Source: Acidobacteriota bacterium (GTDB taxonomy: Bacteria > Acidobacteriota > Vicinamibacteria > Marinacidobacterales > Marinacidobacteraceae). Taken from it: DNA of 64,000 bases. Numbering within the stretch: the stretch's first letter is position 1; each line of letters opens with the position of its first letter. The translations under genes and the position numbers were made by a program. The notes below the pieces were generated by a model. That model did not search any database, was not told the origin of the DNA, and worked only from the letters and a program-made list of their open reading frames with translations. This document shows, piece by piece, positions 36,901-43,892 of this stretch. The stretch covers positions 1 to 64,000 of the forward strand of contig JAJDVI010000032.1 in the NCBI GenBank assembly GCA_022826195.1. Reading direction: 5' to 3'.

Positions 36901-37547
36901 GCGGGCGGCCGCTCCGGATCCGGACCAACATGCGCATCTACTGGGACCGGATCGAGCTCGCCGAGGTCGCCGACGTTCCCGTTCAGGAGTGGCGGCTCGA
37001 CGCCCAGACGGCGGAGTTCGGTTTTGCCGGGTATCCCGAACCGCATCGGCCGCGCGGGATCCCGCCCACCGAGTACCGCTACGGAACGCGCGCGGCGCGG
37101 GACATCTGGGGAGCCCACGAGGGGGAATACACGAGGCACGGCGACGTGCGGCCCCTCCTCGACGCGATCGACGACCGCTACGTCATCGCCCGGCACGGCG
37201 ACGAGCTGCGGCTTCGTTTCGACGCGCGGCAGGTCCCGCCGCCGGCCCCGGGGACCCGGCGTTCGTTCTTCGCGTTCGCCGACGGTTTCGGCAAGGACAT
37301 GGACCTGAACTCCGCCCGGCCGCACACCATCGAGCCGCTGCCGTTCCACGGGATGCCGAGCTATCCCTATCCCCCGGACGCCTATCCGGACACTGAGGAG
37401 CTGGCCCGCTGGCGCGCCGAGTACAACACCCGGCGGATCGGCCCGGAGGGGCGGCACGGGTTCCTCGACGACGGCGTACCGCCGGTCGAGACGACCGGGG
37501 AGCCGGAGGCTGCCGTGGCCGGCCGGGAGCGGCGGCGCGAGCGTTAG
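33951..37547 (+). CDS. TPR + FG-GAP/VCBS propeller + ASPIC/UnbV (CRTAC-type) protein
   Basis: The ATG at 33951 starts a 1198-residue exported protein with a signal (PLLPLAAAVVLSSAGA). Residues about 35-200 are tetratricopeptide repeats (AAHVNLGIAWFNERDF, ARYNLGLIEKLEGN, TQYYLGAAYAAVGRLEEAE). Then come repeated calcium-binding VCBS/FG-GAP blades (IRDLDGDGRPEILLVRDG, GDVDLDGDPDLYAAG, FADFDHDGDLDIQVSN, GDLDGDGDLDAVIG). An ASPIC/UnbV domain follows at about 660-740 (NWMAVRPRG, GVGAKIEV, DYVRFLWPGGVKQ). About 450 further residues show no family I recognise. Such proteins occur in Acidobacteria, Planctomycetes and Gemmatimonadota; their function is unknown, probably surface binding. The next gene starts 2 bp after its stop. 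Confidence 0.85.
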   Translation: MFRCPNPRLRPLLPLAAAVVLSSAGARTPQPEADAGMSRGVALLEQFRFSDAAAEFARVVELRPESAAAHVNLGIAWFNERDFLAARASFARALELDPGGLHARYNLGLIEKLEGNTDAALAAFRQVAEADPDDAMTQYYLGAAYAAVGRLEEAETALRTAIQLQPEHESAHFSLGNVLVRAGRREEGRAQLMRFQELKNSFSGGGVSAGLQYTELGPYAEAVEARPVSLHGAQDEPASTGEVRFSEATTEWNLALPAAGAPPDPPATLRAEDYSADWVAANVLPQLGSGVAIRDLDGDGRPEILLVRDGRVALFRNTGDGFEAWTDSGLETDGAVSVTVGDVDLDGDPDLYAAGAGPNALFWNRSGEPGALFARAEASGAEGDDLSVGATFADFDHDGDLDIQVSNYAPASLGASASMPEVLRVPDDLPGAPNRLYRNNGDGSFTDVAGETRTDGGARRSLFALFSDWDDDRDVDFLVVNDGSPVQVFSNDRIGTFTESSEAWGVETATRMRGAAAADYDRDGFFDLLLAAEGGALNMLLRGSGPGGFSPDVGSPFLLRAGVPGARYGVSFVDADHDMDLDLLMATSGAEGPLTLYENSPGGFSRAGAVSAGLDSGEEPRALATGDLDGDGDLDAVIGTTRGRIFAFRNDRTGAGNWMAVRPRGLRSNLDGVGAKIEVRVAGVSQRRQVRTTSGYLSQSDLPVHFGLGDALAADYVRFLWPGGVKQVELDVPALAVASVEELNRKGTSCPVLYAWDGQRIRFVTDFLGGSALGNLLAPGAYNYPDTAEVVKMEAFPLVPRDGAYEMRWVNQLEEVIFYDRAALWVVDHPEDVDVFPRERLMPGPPYPDPGLIAVRNRRPPSRASSSTAAGKREVTAALARVDRVYVDDFALLPFKGYAETHDLTLTFDGVRPGVPQVLLLYGWVDYADSSSNLAASHAGVGAQPPILEIADGDGFRIATDRMGFPAGLPKTMVVPLADVPVESGRPLRIRTNMRIYWDRIELAEVADVPVQEWRLDAQTAEFGFAGYPEPHRPRGIPPTEYRYGTRAARDIWGAHEGEYTRHGDVRPLLDAIDDRYVIARHGDELRLRFDARQVPPPAPGTRRSFFAFADGFGKDMDLNSARPHTIEPLPFHGMPSYPYPPDAYPDTEELARWRAEYNTRRIGPEGRHGFLDDGVPPVETTGEPEAAVAGRERRRER

Positions 37548-37549
37548 CC

Positions 37550-38023
37550 ATGCCCCGCGACACCCTGCGCGCCGAGCTCTACCGGTTGCTCTTTGACGAC
37601 CGGCAGGGGGCGGCGGCGTTCCTGGCGCCGCGGATGCTCGCGGATCCGCAGTCGCTCACCCCGGAAGTGCGCTGGTGCCTGATCTACCTGCTGCGCGGGA
37701 TCCGCTCGGTGGCCGCGAGCAGCCGCCTGCTCGAGCCGGACTCGGTGCTGCACCTGGTGGCGCACACGGTGGAAGCCGCGCGCCGGGCGACCGCCCGTAT
37801 CGACGGGCATTGGTACGAGATCGCGAGGGAACTCCCGGGCCACTGGTTGCGGCGCTACGAGCAGGGGGAGGTCCGCTACTCGCTGGACGAGCTCCGCTAC
37901 CTGAACGTGCTGCTCGGCCGGTTGTGGTTCGTGGAGCGGCAGCGGATCGCCTTCATGGACCCGCCGTTGCTACCCCGCTATCTGCGCCCCGAGGGGACGG
38001 GGGCGATGCTCCCGGCGGGCTGA
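37550..38023 (+). CDS. Uncharacterised helical protein next to the CRTAC gene
   Basis: This 157-residue protein has no signal peptide or membrane helix. It is rich in Arg, Leu and aromatic residues (RWCLIYLLRGIRSVAASSRLLEPD and HWYEIARELPGHWLRRYEQGEV). It is probably all-helical and cytoplasmic. I do not recognise a family. The start is only 2 bp after the preceding stop, so it is very likely translated from the same mRNA and may serve the same process. Confidence 0.7.
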   Translation: MPRDTLRAELYRLLFDDRQGAAAFLAPRMLADPQSLTPEVRWCLIYLLRGIRSVAASSRLLEPDSVLHLVAHTVEAARRATARIDGHWYEIARELPGHWLRRYEQGEVRYSLDELRYLNVLLGRLWFVERQRIAFMDPPLLPRYLRPEGTGAMLPAG

Positions 38024-38096
38024 CCCGGAGCCACGCTCCCGGCTTCCGCGGGAAGCGGCCGAGCGGTGACCCGGCCGGCGGAATACTCCTGACCGC

Positions 38097-39191
38097 CTAG
38101 CCGCCTTCGCAGACCCCGTCCTCGATGTCGAGGATCATGTCCTCGACGTCCGCCGCGCGCGAGTCGCCTCCGGCCAGGCGCATGAACGCCCTGAAGTAGC
38201 GCTCCGCGGTGCTGCACTGGCCGCGATTGAAGGCGATCACGCCCAGCGAGTAGTTCGCGTCCCGGGCGTTCGGGTTGTTGGGGTCCGCCTGGAGCGCCGC
38301 CCCGTAGTGGCGCATCATGGCGCTCTCGTCGGTGCTGCGTCCCGCGATGAACCCGAGCATCCAGTGGACCTCGGTCGCGTACTGGCCTTCCGGTTCCGCT
38401 TCGAGGTACTTGCCCAGCCGCTCGGCAGCGGTGTCGAACTCCTGGGCGTTGTAGGCGAGCTGGCCGGCCAGGAAGAGAACCTGGGACAACTGCGGGATGT
38501 CCGGGTTCAGGGCGATGACGGATGCGAACGATTCCTCGGCGCCGGCGTCGTCGTCCTCCTGGAGAAGCGCGAACCCGAGCCGGAAGTGGGCTTCGGCGTC
38601 GGACGGATCGGCTTCGGCGACCTGCCGCAGCAAGGGGATCGCCGCCGCCCGGTCGCCCGTTTCGCTCTTGGCGATCGCGACGTTGCGCCGCGCCATGTTG
38701 ATCTGGTCGCCGAGCTGGGCGGCCATCTCCGGATTCGCGTCGGCGGCGGAGAGGAACTCCTCGAAGGAACCGATGGCCTCGGTCGCGTTTCCGGTCCCCT
38801 GATGGGCGAAGCCGAGGAAGAGGTGGGCGACGAAGAAGTCGGGAGTCGTCGCGAGGATTGCCGGGCAGGCGGTGAGGGTGGTGTCCCAGGCGCCGGACTG
38901 GGCCGACTCCACGCACTGCTGCTGGTTCTGGTAGTTGATCGTGGTGTGGGCGTATTCCACGTTCTCCTTGTAGAACTCGTACGCGGGATCGCTCTCGTCG
39001 AGGGTGGAGAGCAGCGGTTCACAGGCCGCGATCACGTCCTCCCAGACCTGGCTCTCGATGGCGGCCTCGCACACGTCGCCCGGGTCCTCCTGCAGAGGCG
39101 CAGGCGGGGAGACGGCGGCAAGCGCGAAAGCGGGGAAGGCGAGGGTCGCAACGAGCAGGAGCGGGAGTCCGATGTTGCTCCGGAGTGACAT
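38097..39191 (-). CDS. Exported TPR protein, paralogue 1 of 3
   Basis: The ATG at 39191 has an AGGAGG 7 nt upstream. The 364-residue protein has a signal peptide (LPLLLVATLAFPAFALA) followed by TPR-type helical repeats: DFFVAHLFLGFAHQGTGNATEAI, AAIPLLRQVAEADPSDAEAHFRLGFAL, and VLFLAGQLAYNAQEFDTAAERLGKYL. It ends VEDMILDIEDGVCEGG. It shares this repeat architecture and many exact blocks with the two genes upstream on the same strand (39396-40451 and 40538-41506), so the three arose by tandem duplication. The role is unknown; periplasmic TPR scaffolds often organise envelope complexes. Confidence 0.85.
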   Translation of the reverse strand: MSLRSNIGLPLLLVATLAFPAFALAAVSPPAPLQEDPGDVCEAAIESQVWEDVIAACEPLLSTLDESDPAYEFYKENVEYAHTTINYQNQQQCVESAQSGAWDTTLTACPAILATTPDFFVAHLFLGFAHQGTGNATEAIGSFEEFLSAADANPEMAAQLGDQINMARRNVAIAKSETGDRAAAIPLLRQVAEADPSDAEAHFRLGFALLQEDDDAGAEESFASVIALNPDIPQLSQVLFLAGQLAYNAQEFDTAAERLGKYLEAEPEGQYATEVHWMLGFIAGRSTDESAMMRHYGAALQADPNNPNARDANYSLGVIAFNRGQCSTAERYFRAFMRLAGGDSRAADVEDMILDIEDGVCEGG

Positions 39192-39395
39192 GACAGAACC
39201 TCCTCGAGGGCGGGTAGGGCGCGACGGCCGGCGAGAGCCGGCGAAACCCCCATAGTCCCCGTCCCCATTACGGGAACGAGGCAGCCTAGCACAGGCGATT
39301 GACATGGGTGCAAAGGCCAGCACAGAGATCGAATGGCGGGTTGATACTGCAGATTCGGGGCCCGTCAGCGACGCCGCCGGACGGGGCCGCCGGGC

Positions 39396-40451
39396 TCAGC
39401 CTCCCTCGCAGCCGCCTTCCGCGATCGACGCGAGGATCTCGGTCACCTGGGCGGCGTTCGCGTGGTCGGGAGCCAGTTCCATGAACGTCTGGTAGTGGGT
39501 CTCGGCGTTTCCGCAGTCGTCGCGGTTATAGAAGATGGTGCCGAGGGCGAAGTTGGCGTCCACGACCCGCGGGTCTCCCGCCGCGGATCCGGACAGGAAG
39601 CCCTGGTAGTGGGTGACGGCCCGGTCCTCGTCCGAGCCCTGGAGCGCCTGCGCGAGCATGAAGTGCGCGTCGGGCACGCCCCGGTCTCCCCCGGCGTTCG
39701 CCAGGTAGGCGGTCAGCCGGCTATCGGCCTTGGCGTAGTCGCCGGCGTTGTAGTTGAGCTGTCCGGCCAGGAACAGGACGCTGGCGATCGGGTTCGGAGC
39801 GTTGTCGATGACCACCGAGAGCGCGCGTTCGGCGCCCGCGGAGTCACCGGTGCTGAGGAGGGCGATCCCCAGCCGGTAGTGCACCTCCACGTCGGTCCCG
39901 TTCGCCCCGGCGGCCGCCTGCAGCAGCGGAATCGCGTCCTGCAGCGCGTTGGCGCGGGCGTAGGCGATGCCGCCGGAGCGCTGGGCGGTGGCGATCTGGT
40001 CCGAGAGCTGCGACGCCGCCTCGGAGTTTCCCCGGACCCCGTCCAGGAAGGCGGCAAAGTTGACCGCCGTGTTGGCCCAGTCCTCTTTCGTCTGGTGGGC
40101 CACGCCGAGGAAGTAGTTCATGATGAATGCCCCGGGGTTCGCCTCGACCGCCATCTGGCAGTAGGCGATCACGCTGTCCCACTGCTGGGCTTCGAACGCC
40201 GGCTGGCACTGGAGGCTGTAGGCGTAGTTCACGGTCTGCGCCCAGTGGGCGTAGTACGGATGGTCCTCGGGAAGGACCTCCAGCACCTCGGGGCAGGCCG
40301 CGAGGACCTGTTCGTAGTTGGCGGCGTCCACCGCCTGCATGCAGGCGGCGGCTTTCTGCGGGTCCACATCCTGGGCCGTCGCCTCTGGGGCGCTTCCCAT
40401 GAGTACGCCGAATGCGGCGACTACCGACAGGGCGAGGATTCGGGTGGGCAT
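39396..40451 (-). CDS. Exported TPR protein, paralogue 2 of 3
   Basis: The ATG at 40451 (AAGGAGA 8 nt upstream) opens a 351-residue protein with a signal peptide ending ATAQ. Repeats include YYAHWAQTVNYAYSLQCQPAF, GAFIMNYFLGVAHQTKEDWANTA, and IASVLFLAGQLNYNAGDYAKADSRL. The final ITEILASIAEGGCEGG-type tail (VTEILASIAEGGCEGG) closely matches paralogue 1, including the terminal C-E-G-G. Conserved Cys pairs in the early repeats (AACMQAVDAA, LAACPEVL, YCQMAVEA) could form periplasmic disulfides. Confidence 0.85.
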   Translation of the reverse strand: MPTRILALSVVAAFGVLMGSAPEATAQDVDPQKAAACMQAVDAANYEQVLAACPEVLEVLPEDHPYYAHWAQTVNYAYSLQCQPAFEAQQWDSVIAYCQMAVEANPGAFIMNYFLGVAHQTKEDWANTAVNFAAFLDGVRGNSEAASQLSDQIATAQRSGGIAYARANALQDAIPLLQAAAGANGTDVEVHYRLGIALLSTGDSAGAERALSVVIDNAPNPIASVLFLAGQLNYNAGDYAKADSRLTAYLANAGGDRGVPDAHFMLAQALQGSDEDRAVTHYQGFLSGSAAGDPRVVDANFALGTIFYNRDDCGNAETHYQTFMELAPDHANAAQVTEILASIAEGGCEGG

Positions 40452-40537
40452 GACGAATGTCTCCTTGACGGGATGACCGGACGCCCCGTGGCGCGCACTT
40501 GGGTAAAGGCGGTCGCGGTCCGTGCGAACGGGGGAAA

Positions 40538-41506
40538 CTAGCATAGCCCTTGGGAATTCAGCGAATTCCCGGCGGGCGCCGGACAGGGCGCGAAACCCTC
40601 CTCCAGGTAGCGCCGGACCTCCGACGCGCGTTCGTGGTCGGGGGCAATCCGGAGGAAGTCCTCGTAGTGCCGGCGGGCCTGATCGCACTCCTCCCGGTCG
40701 GCCGCGATGGTGCCGAGGAAGTAGTGCGCGACCGCCGCGCGGGGACTGTCCGGTTCGGCCTCCAGGAGCGCGGCGAAGTGGCCCCGCGCCTCGTCGGCGG
40801 CGCCGGGGTTCGCGGTCTCGGACTCCGAGCTGCGCAGGGCGATGGACCCGGCCATCCAGTGGGCGTCGGCGGCAAAGGGGCCGGCCGGCGCCGCTCCCAG
40901 GTAGCGGCCGAGGTGAGCGCCCGCCGCTTCGTAGTCCCCCGCGTCGTAGCGGAGTTGCCCGGCGAAGAAGAGCGCCTGGCTGATCTGGGGGGCCTCCCGG
41001 ATCACGACGGAAAAGGCCGCCTCCGCCCCTTCACCGTCACCCCCCTGCATCAGGCCGACCCCGAGGAAGAAGTGAACTTCGGCGTCGGCCGGATCCGCTT
41101 CGGCGGTCCTCCGGAGGAGAGGGAGTGCGGTCTCGGGGTCTCCGCCGCGAAACCACGCCAGCCCGGCGCTCCGCGCCGCGATCCCGAGTTGCTCGTCCGG
41201 TCGCGGAGCGTCTTCGGGCAGCGCCTCCGCGGCGGTGAGGAAGGACTCGAACGCGCTGCCGGCCTTCGTCCATTCCTGCCTCGCCTGGTAGGCGAAACCC
41301 AGGAAGTAGTGGATGCCGTAGGTGTCGGGGGCCTCGCGGATCGCTTCCTCGCAGCGGGTGACGGCGGCGTCCCAGTCGGACGCTTGCGCGGCCGCCTCGC
41401 ACTCCGAAACGGCGTCCGAGCCCTGCTGCGCCGGCAGCGCGAACAGGGGACCGGCGGCGAGCAGGCAGGCGGCGCTCCAGCCGGGCCTACCCGGCGCGCG
41501 ATTCAC
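40538..41506 (-). CDS. Exported TPR protein, paralogue 3 of 3
   Basis: This 322-residue protein has a short signal (GWSAACLLAAGPLFALPAQ). It carries the shared blocks YGIHYFLGFAYQARQEWTKAGSAFESFL, TALPLLRRTAEADPADAEVHFFLGVGLM, and ALFFAGQLRYDAGDYEAAGAHLGRYL. It is the shortest of the three and lacks the first repeat found in the other two. It ends CPAPAGNSLNSQGLC rather than CEGG. Its start lies inside the 3' end of the FmdB-like gene (20-bp overlap), so these genes are probably co-transcribed leftwards. Confidence 0.82.
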   Translation of the reverse strand: MNRAPGRPGWSAACLLAAGPLFALPAQQGSDAVSECEAAAQASDWDAAVTRCEEAIREAPDTYGIHYFLGFAYQARQEWTKAGSAFESFLTAAEALPEDAPRPDEQLGIAARSAGLAWFRGGDPETALPLLRRTAEADPADAEVHFFLGVGLMQGGDGEGAEAAFSVVIREAPQISQALFFAGQLRYDAGDYEAAGAHLGRYLGAAPAGPFAADAHWMAGSIALRSSESETANPGAADEARGHFAALLEAEPDSPRAAVAHYFLGTIAADREECDQARRHYEDFLRIAPDHERASEVRRYLEEGFAPCPAPAGNSLNSQGLC

Positions 41507-41831
41507 TGGAGGACGAGGAGGTCTTCGCGCCGCTCGTCGCTGCCGGCGTGGCTCCCGAACTCTCCTTCGCCTTTGTCTTTCCGGAGTCCGGTTTCTCCGG
41601 TCCGCCCTTCGCCCCCGACCCGTTCTTCCCGTTCGCAGCCTTGCCGCCGGACTTCCTCGCGTAGTCGGTCACGTACCAGCCGCTCCCCAGGAACTGGATG
41701 GCCGGGCTGGAGACGATCCGCCGGGCGGCTCCGCCGCAGTGACGGCAGGCGTCGAGCGGCTCGTCGCTGATGCGCTGGATGGCCTCGAACACCTGCTCGC
41801 AGTCGTCGCAGCGATATTCGTAGATGGGCAT
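41487..41831 (-). CDS. FmdB-type zinc-ribbon regulatory protein
   Basis: This 114-residue protein begins MPIYEYRCDDCEQVFEAIQRI, the standard FmdB N-terminus. Its CxxC...CxxC zinc ribbon is C8/C11 and C29/C32. A middle segment (RIVSSPAIQFLGSGWYVTDYARK) is also typical of the family. The C-terminal 50 residues are a Lys/Gly/Ser-rich disordered tail. FmdB-like proteins are widespread small putative regulators with no settled molecular role. It overlaps the start of the TPR paralogue 3 gene. Confidence 0.88.
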   Translation of the reverse strand: MPIYEYRCDDCEQVFEAIQRISDEPLDACRHCGGAARRIVSSPAIQFLGSGWYVTDYARKSGGKAANGKNGSGAKGGPEKPDSGKTKAKESSGATPAATSGAKTSSSSSESRAG

Positions 41832-41891
41832 GGGTTTTCGGAGCGTCGGCGCGGGGAGTGTAGCGAAGAGAGGCCGGCCGGTCCGGCGCGC

Positions 41892-43466
41892 CTAGCGGAC
41901 CAGGGACGGGGTCGTTGGCGGCGGTTTCCGGTGACCGGTCGCCTGCTCGTAGGCGTACGCGATGCGGAACAGCGCGCCCTCGCCGAGGGCGTTCCCCAGG
42001 AGTTGCAGTCCACCCGGAAGACCGGACGGGGTAAAGCCCATGGGAACGGTGACCGCCGGAAACCCGGTGGGAGGGGAGAGCTGGGGCGAGTTGTTCCCGT
42101 CGGGCGTGGTCAGGTCACCCAGCAGGCGCGGGGGGTTGCTCCAGGTGGGGAAGGCAAGCGCGTCGAGTTCCTCGGCATCGAACAGGGCCCCGACCTCGGC
42201 CCGCAGTTCACCGGCGCGCCGGTTCGCTTCGGCGCAGATGTCGTCCGGTTCGCCCTCCACCTCGAGCGCGGTTTCGAGCCTTGGCCGGATCGACGGGTGG
42301 TAATCGCCGCCCTCCAACAGCTCCTCGAGCGTCGTCACCGGCGCGTTCGGTCCGAGGCTCGCCAGATAGGCCTCGAGCTGGGCGCGGAAGGGGTTGCACC
42401 ACAGCGATCCCTCGGCTTCGAGCCCTTCGATCCGCACCGGGTCCACGACCGTGACTCCGAGCGCCCCGAGGTCGGCGAGGGCCGCTTCGAAGAGCGCCCC
42501 GATGTCGGCATCCGCGGTCTCGGTGTCGCTGAGCTGGCGGACCACGCCGATCCGGAAGTCGGTGAGCGGCCCCGCGTCGAGGTACCGGAGGTAGTCGTCC
42601 TCGCGCTCGAACCCCTCGGTGGCCTCGTCGGCCGGGTCCGGCCCGGCCAGCACGTCGAAGACCCGCACCGCGTCTTCGACGGTGCGCGCCATCGGGCCGC
42701 CGATGTCCCGGAAGAGGTTGAGCGGCACGATCCCGTCCCGGCTCGTCAGGCCCATCGTGGACCGGATGCCGAAGAGGGCGTTGTGGGACGAGGGCCCGCG
42801 GATGGAGTTGCCGGTGTCCGTCCCGAGGCCGGCGGCCCCGAAGCTCGCGGCCACGGCGGCCCCGGTGCCTCCCGAGGACCCGGCCGGCACCCGGTAGGGG
42901 TCGTAGGGGTTCCTGACGTGGCCGGGGATGACCGAGCCGAGGCTCTGATAGGCGCTGAAGGCGAACTCGGCCATGTGGGACTTGGCGAGGACGATGGCGC
43001 CCGCTTCCCGGATCCGCTGCACCTGGAACGCGTCATCGGGCGGGATCGAGTCCGCGAGCGACGCCGATCCGGCGGAGGTGGGAAGGTCCGCGGTGTCGTA
43101 GTTGTCCTTCACGATCATCGGGACGCACTCGAGCGGCCGGTCCGGGTCGAGCCCGGAGCCCGTGAGGCGCGCGTCGGCTTCGGCGGCCCGCTCCATCGCC
43201 GCCGGATTGACCGTCACGATCGCGTGGAGGGCCGGACCCTCGCGGTCGTAGGCCTCGATCCGCGCCAGGTACGCCTCGACCAGTTCCACGCAGGTGAAGT
43301 CGCCGGCCTCAAGGCCCCGGTGGATTCCGGCAATATCGAGTTCCACCACCTCGAGACCGGTGTCCGCCTCCGGCGCCGGAGCGCCGCAACCGGCCGCACC
43401 GCATGCGAGCGCCGCAGCCAACGCGAGACAATATCCCGTCTGCCAAGTTGCGGAGCTACCGTTCAT
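41892..43466 (-). CDS. Lipoprotein amidase (amidase-signature family)
   Basis: The ATG at 43466 gives a 524-residue protein with a lipoprotein signal (CLALAAALACGAAGC, lipobox GAAGC), so it is probably anchored in a membrane. The amidase triad is present: Lys in PMIVKDNYDTADLPT, cis-Ser in VPAGSSGGTGAAVAA, and nucleophile Ser in DTGNSIRGPS. The usual Gly before that serine is Asn here, which may affect the oxyanion hole or substrate choice. It is about 40% similar by eye to the secreted amidase at 28227-29837. The longer upstream frame is not used because the signal peptide begins at this ATG. Confidence 0.87.
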   Translation of the reverse strand: MNGSSATWQTGYCLALAAALACGAAGCGAPAPEADTGLEVVELDIAGIHRGLEAGDFTCVELVEAYLARIEAYDREGPALHAIVTVNPAAMERAAEADARLTGSGLDPDRPLECVPMIVKDNYDTADLPTSAGSASLADSIPPDDAFQVQRIREAGAIVLAKSHMAEFAFSAYQSLGSVIPGHVRNPYDPYRVPAGSSGGTGAAVAASFGAAGLGTDTGNSIRGPSSHNALFGIRSTMGLTSRDGIVPLNLFRDIGGPMARTVEDAVRVFDVLAGPDPADEATEGFEREDDYLRYLDAGPLTDFRIGVVRQLSDTETADADIGALFEAALADLGALGVTVVDPVRIEGLEAEGSLWCNPFRAQLEAYLASLGPNAPVTTLEELLEGGDYHPSIRPRLETALEVEGEPDDICAEANRRAGELRAEVGALFDAEELDALAFPTWSNPPRLLGDLTTPDGNNSPQLSPPTGFPAVTVPMGFTPSGLPGGLQLLGNALGEGALFRIAYAYEQATGHRKPPPTTPSLVR

Positions 43467-43892
43467 TTGGCGGATTCTATGGGGCTGGGGAAACGGGGCA
43501 ACGGACAGTGTGTGCCGGACCTCGCCGTGAGCGATCGGCGATTGGCTGGCTGCGCCTGATGACATTATTCTGCTGCTGGCACCGAGGAATTCATCACGCG
43601 CGTTTGAGAGGCTCGTCCGAAGGAACTGCGAAGCGACGTATTGGGGATTCGGGGATCTGAGGTCGGAGTTGGGCGAGTACATACGAGGCGTGGAGGCGGA
43701 GGCGACGATCGTCCTCATCCGTCACATGCGTCCGATGGGCGCTCGTGGTCCTGAAGCGCAAGCGTCTTATGGAGTGGCTCCCCGTGCTGAGGACGACCGC
43801 CAGAATCAGCCGGAACGGTCGCCCCGTCGGCGTGACGAGACCGGACGTTGGCGTTCGGGGCGCATCCGGCGTCAGTGATTGCGCCACTGCGA
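43467..43892. other. Boundary region before the SNF2/Hsp70 module
   Basis: These 425 bp separate the amidase from the helicase gene, and base composition falls visibly from here on. The only suggestive content is the open, startless frame at 43531-43878, listed separately. I see no tRNA, integrase or direct repeat marking an insertion site. A promoter for the helicase gene must lie here but no strong hexamers stand out. Confidence 0.45.
43531..43878 (+). pseudogene. Possible gene remnant (open frame without a good start)
   Basis: A 115-codon frame stays open between stops. Its first 65 codons have protein-like composition: AIGDWLAAPDDIILLLAPRN, then SSRAFERLVRRNCEATYWGF, then GDLRSELGEYIRGVEAEATI. 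There is no ATG, and the only usable start, a TTG at 43669, would remove most of this. I do not recognise the family. It could be a 5'-truncated accessory gene left at the island boundary, or chance. Confidence 0.25.
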
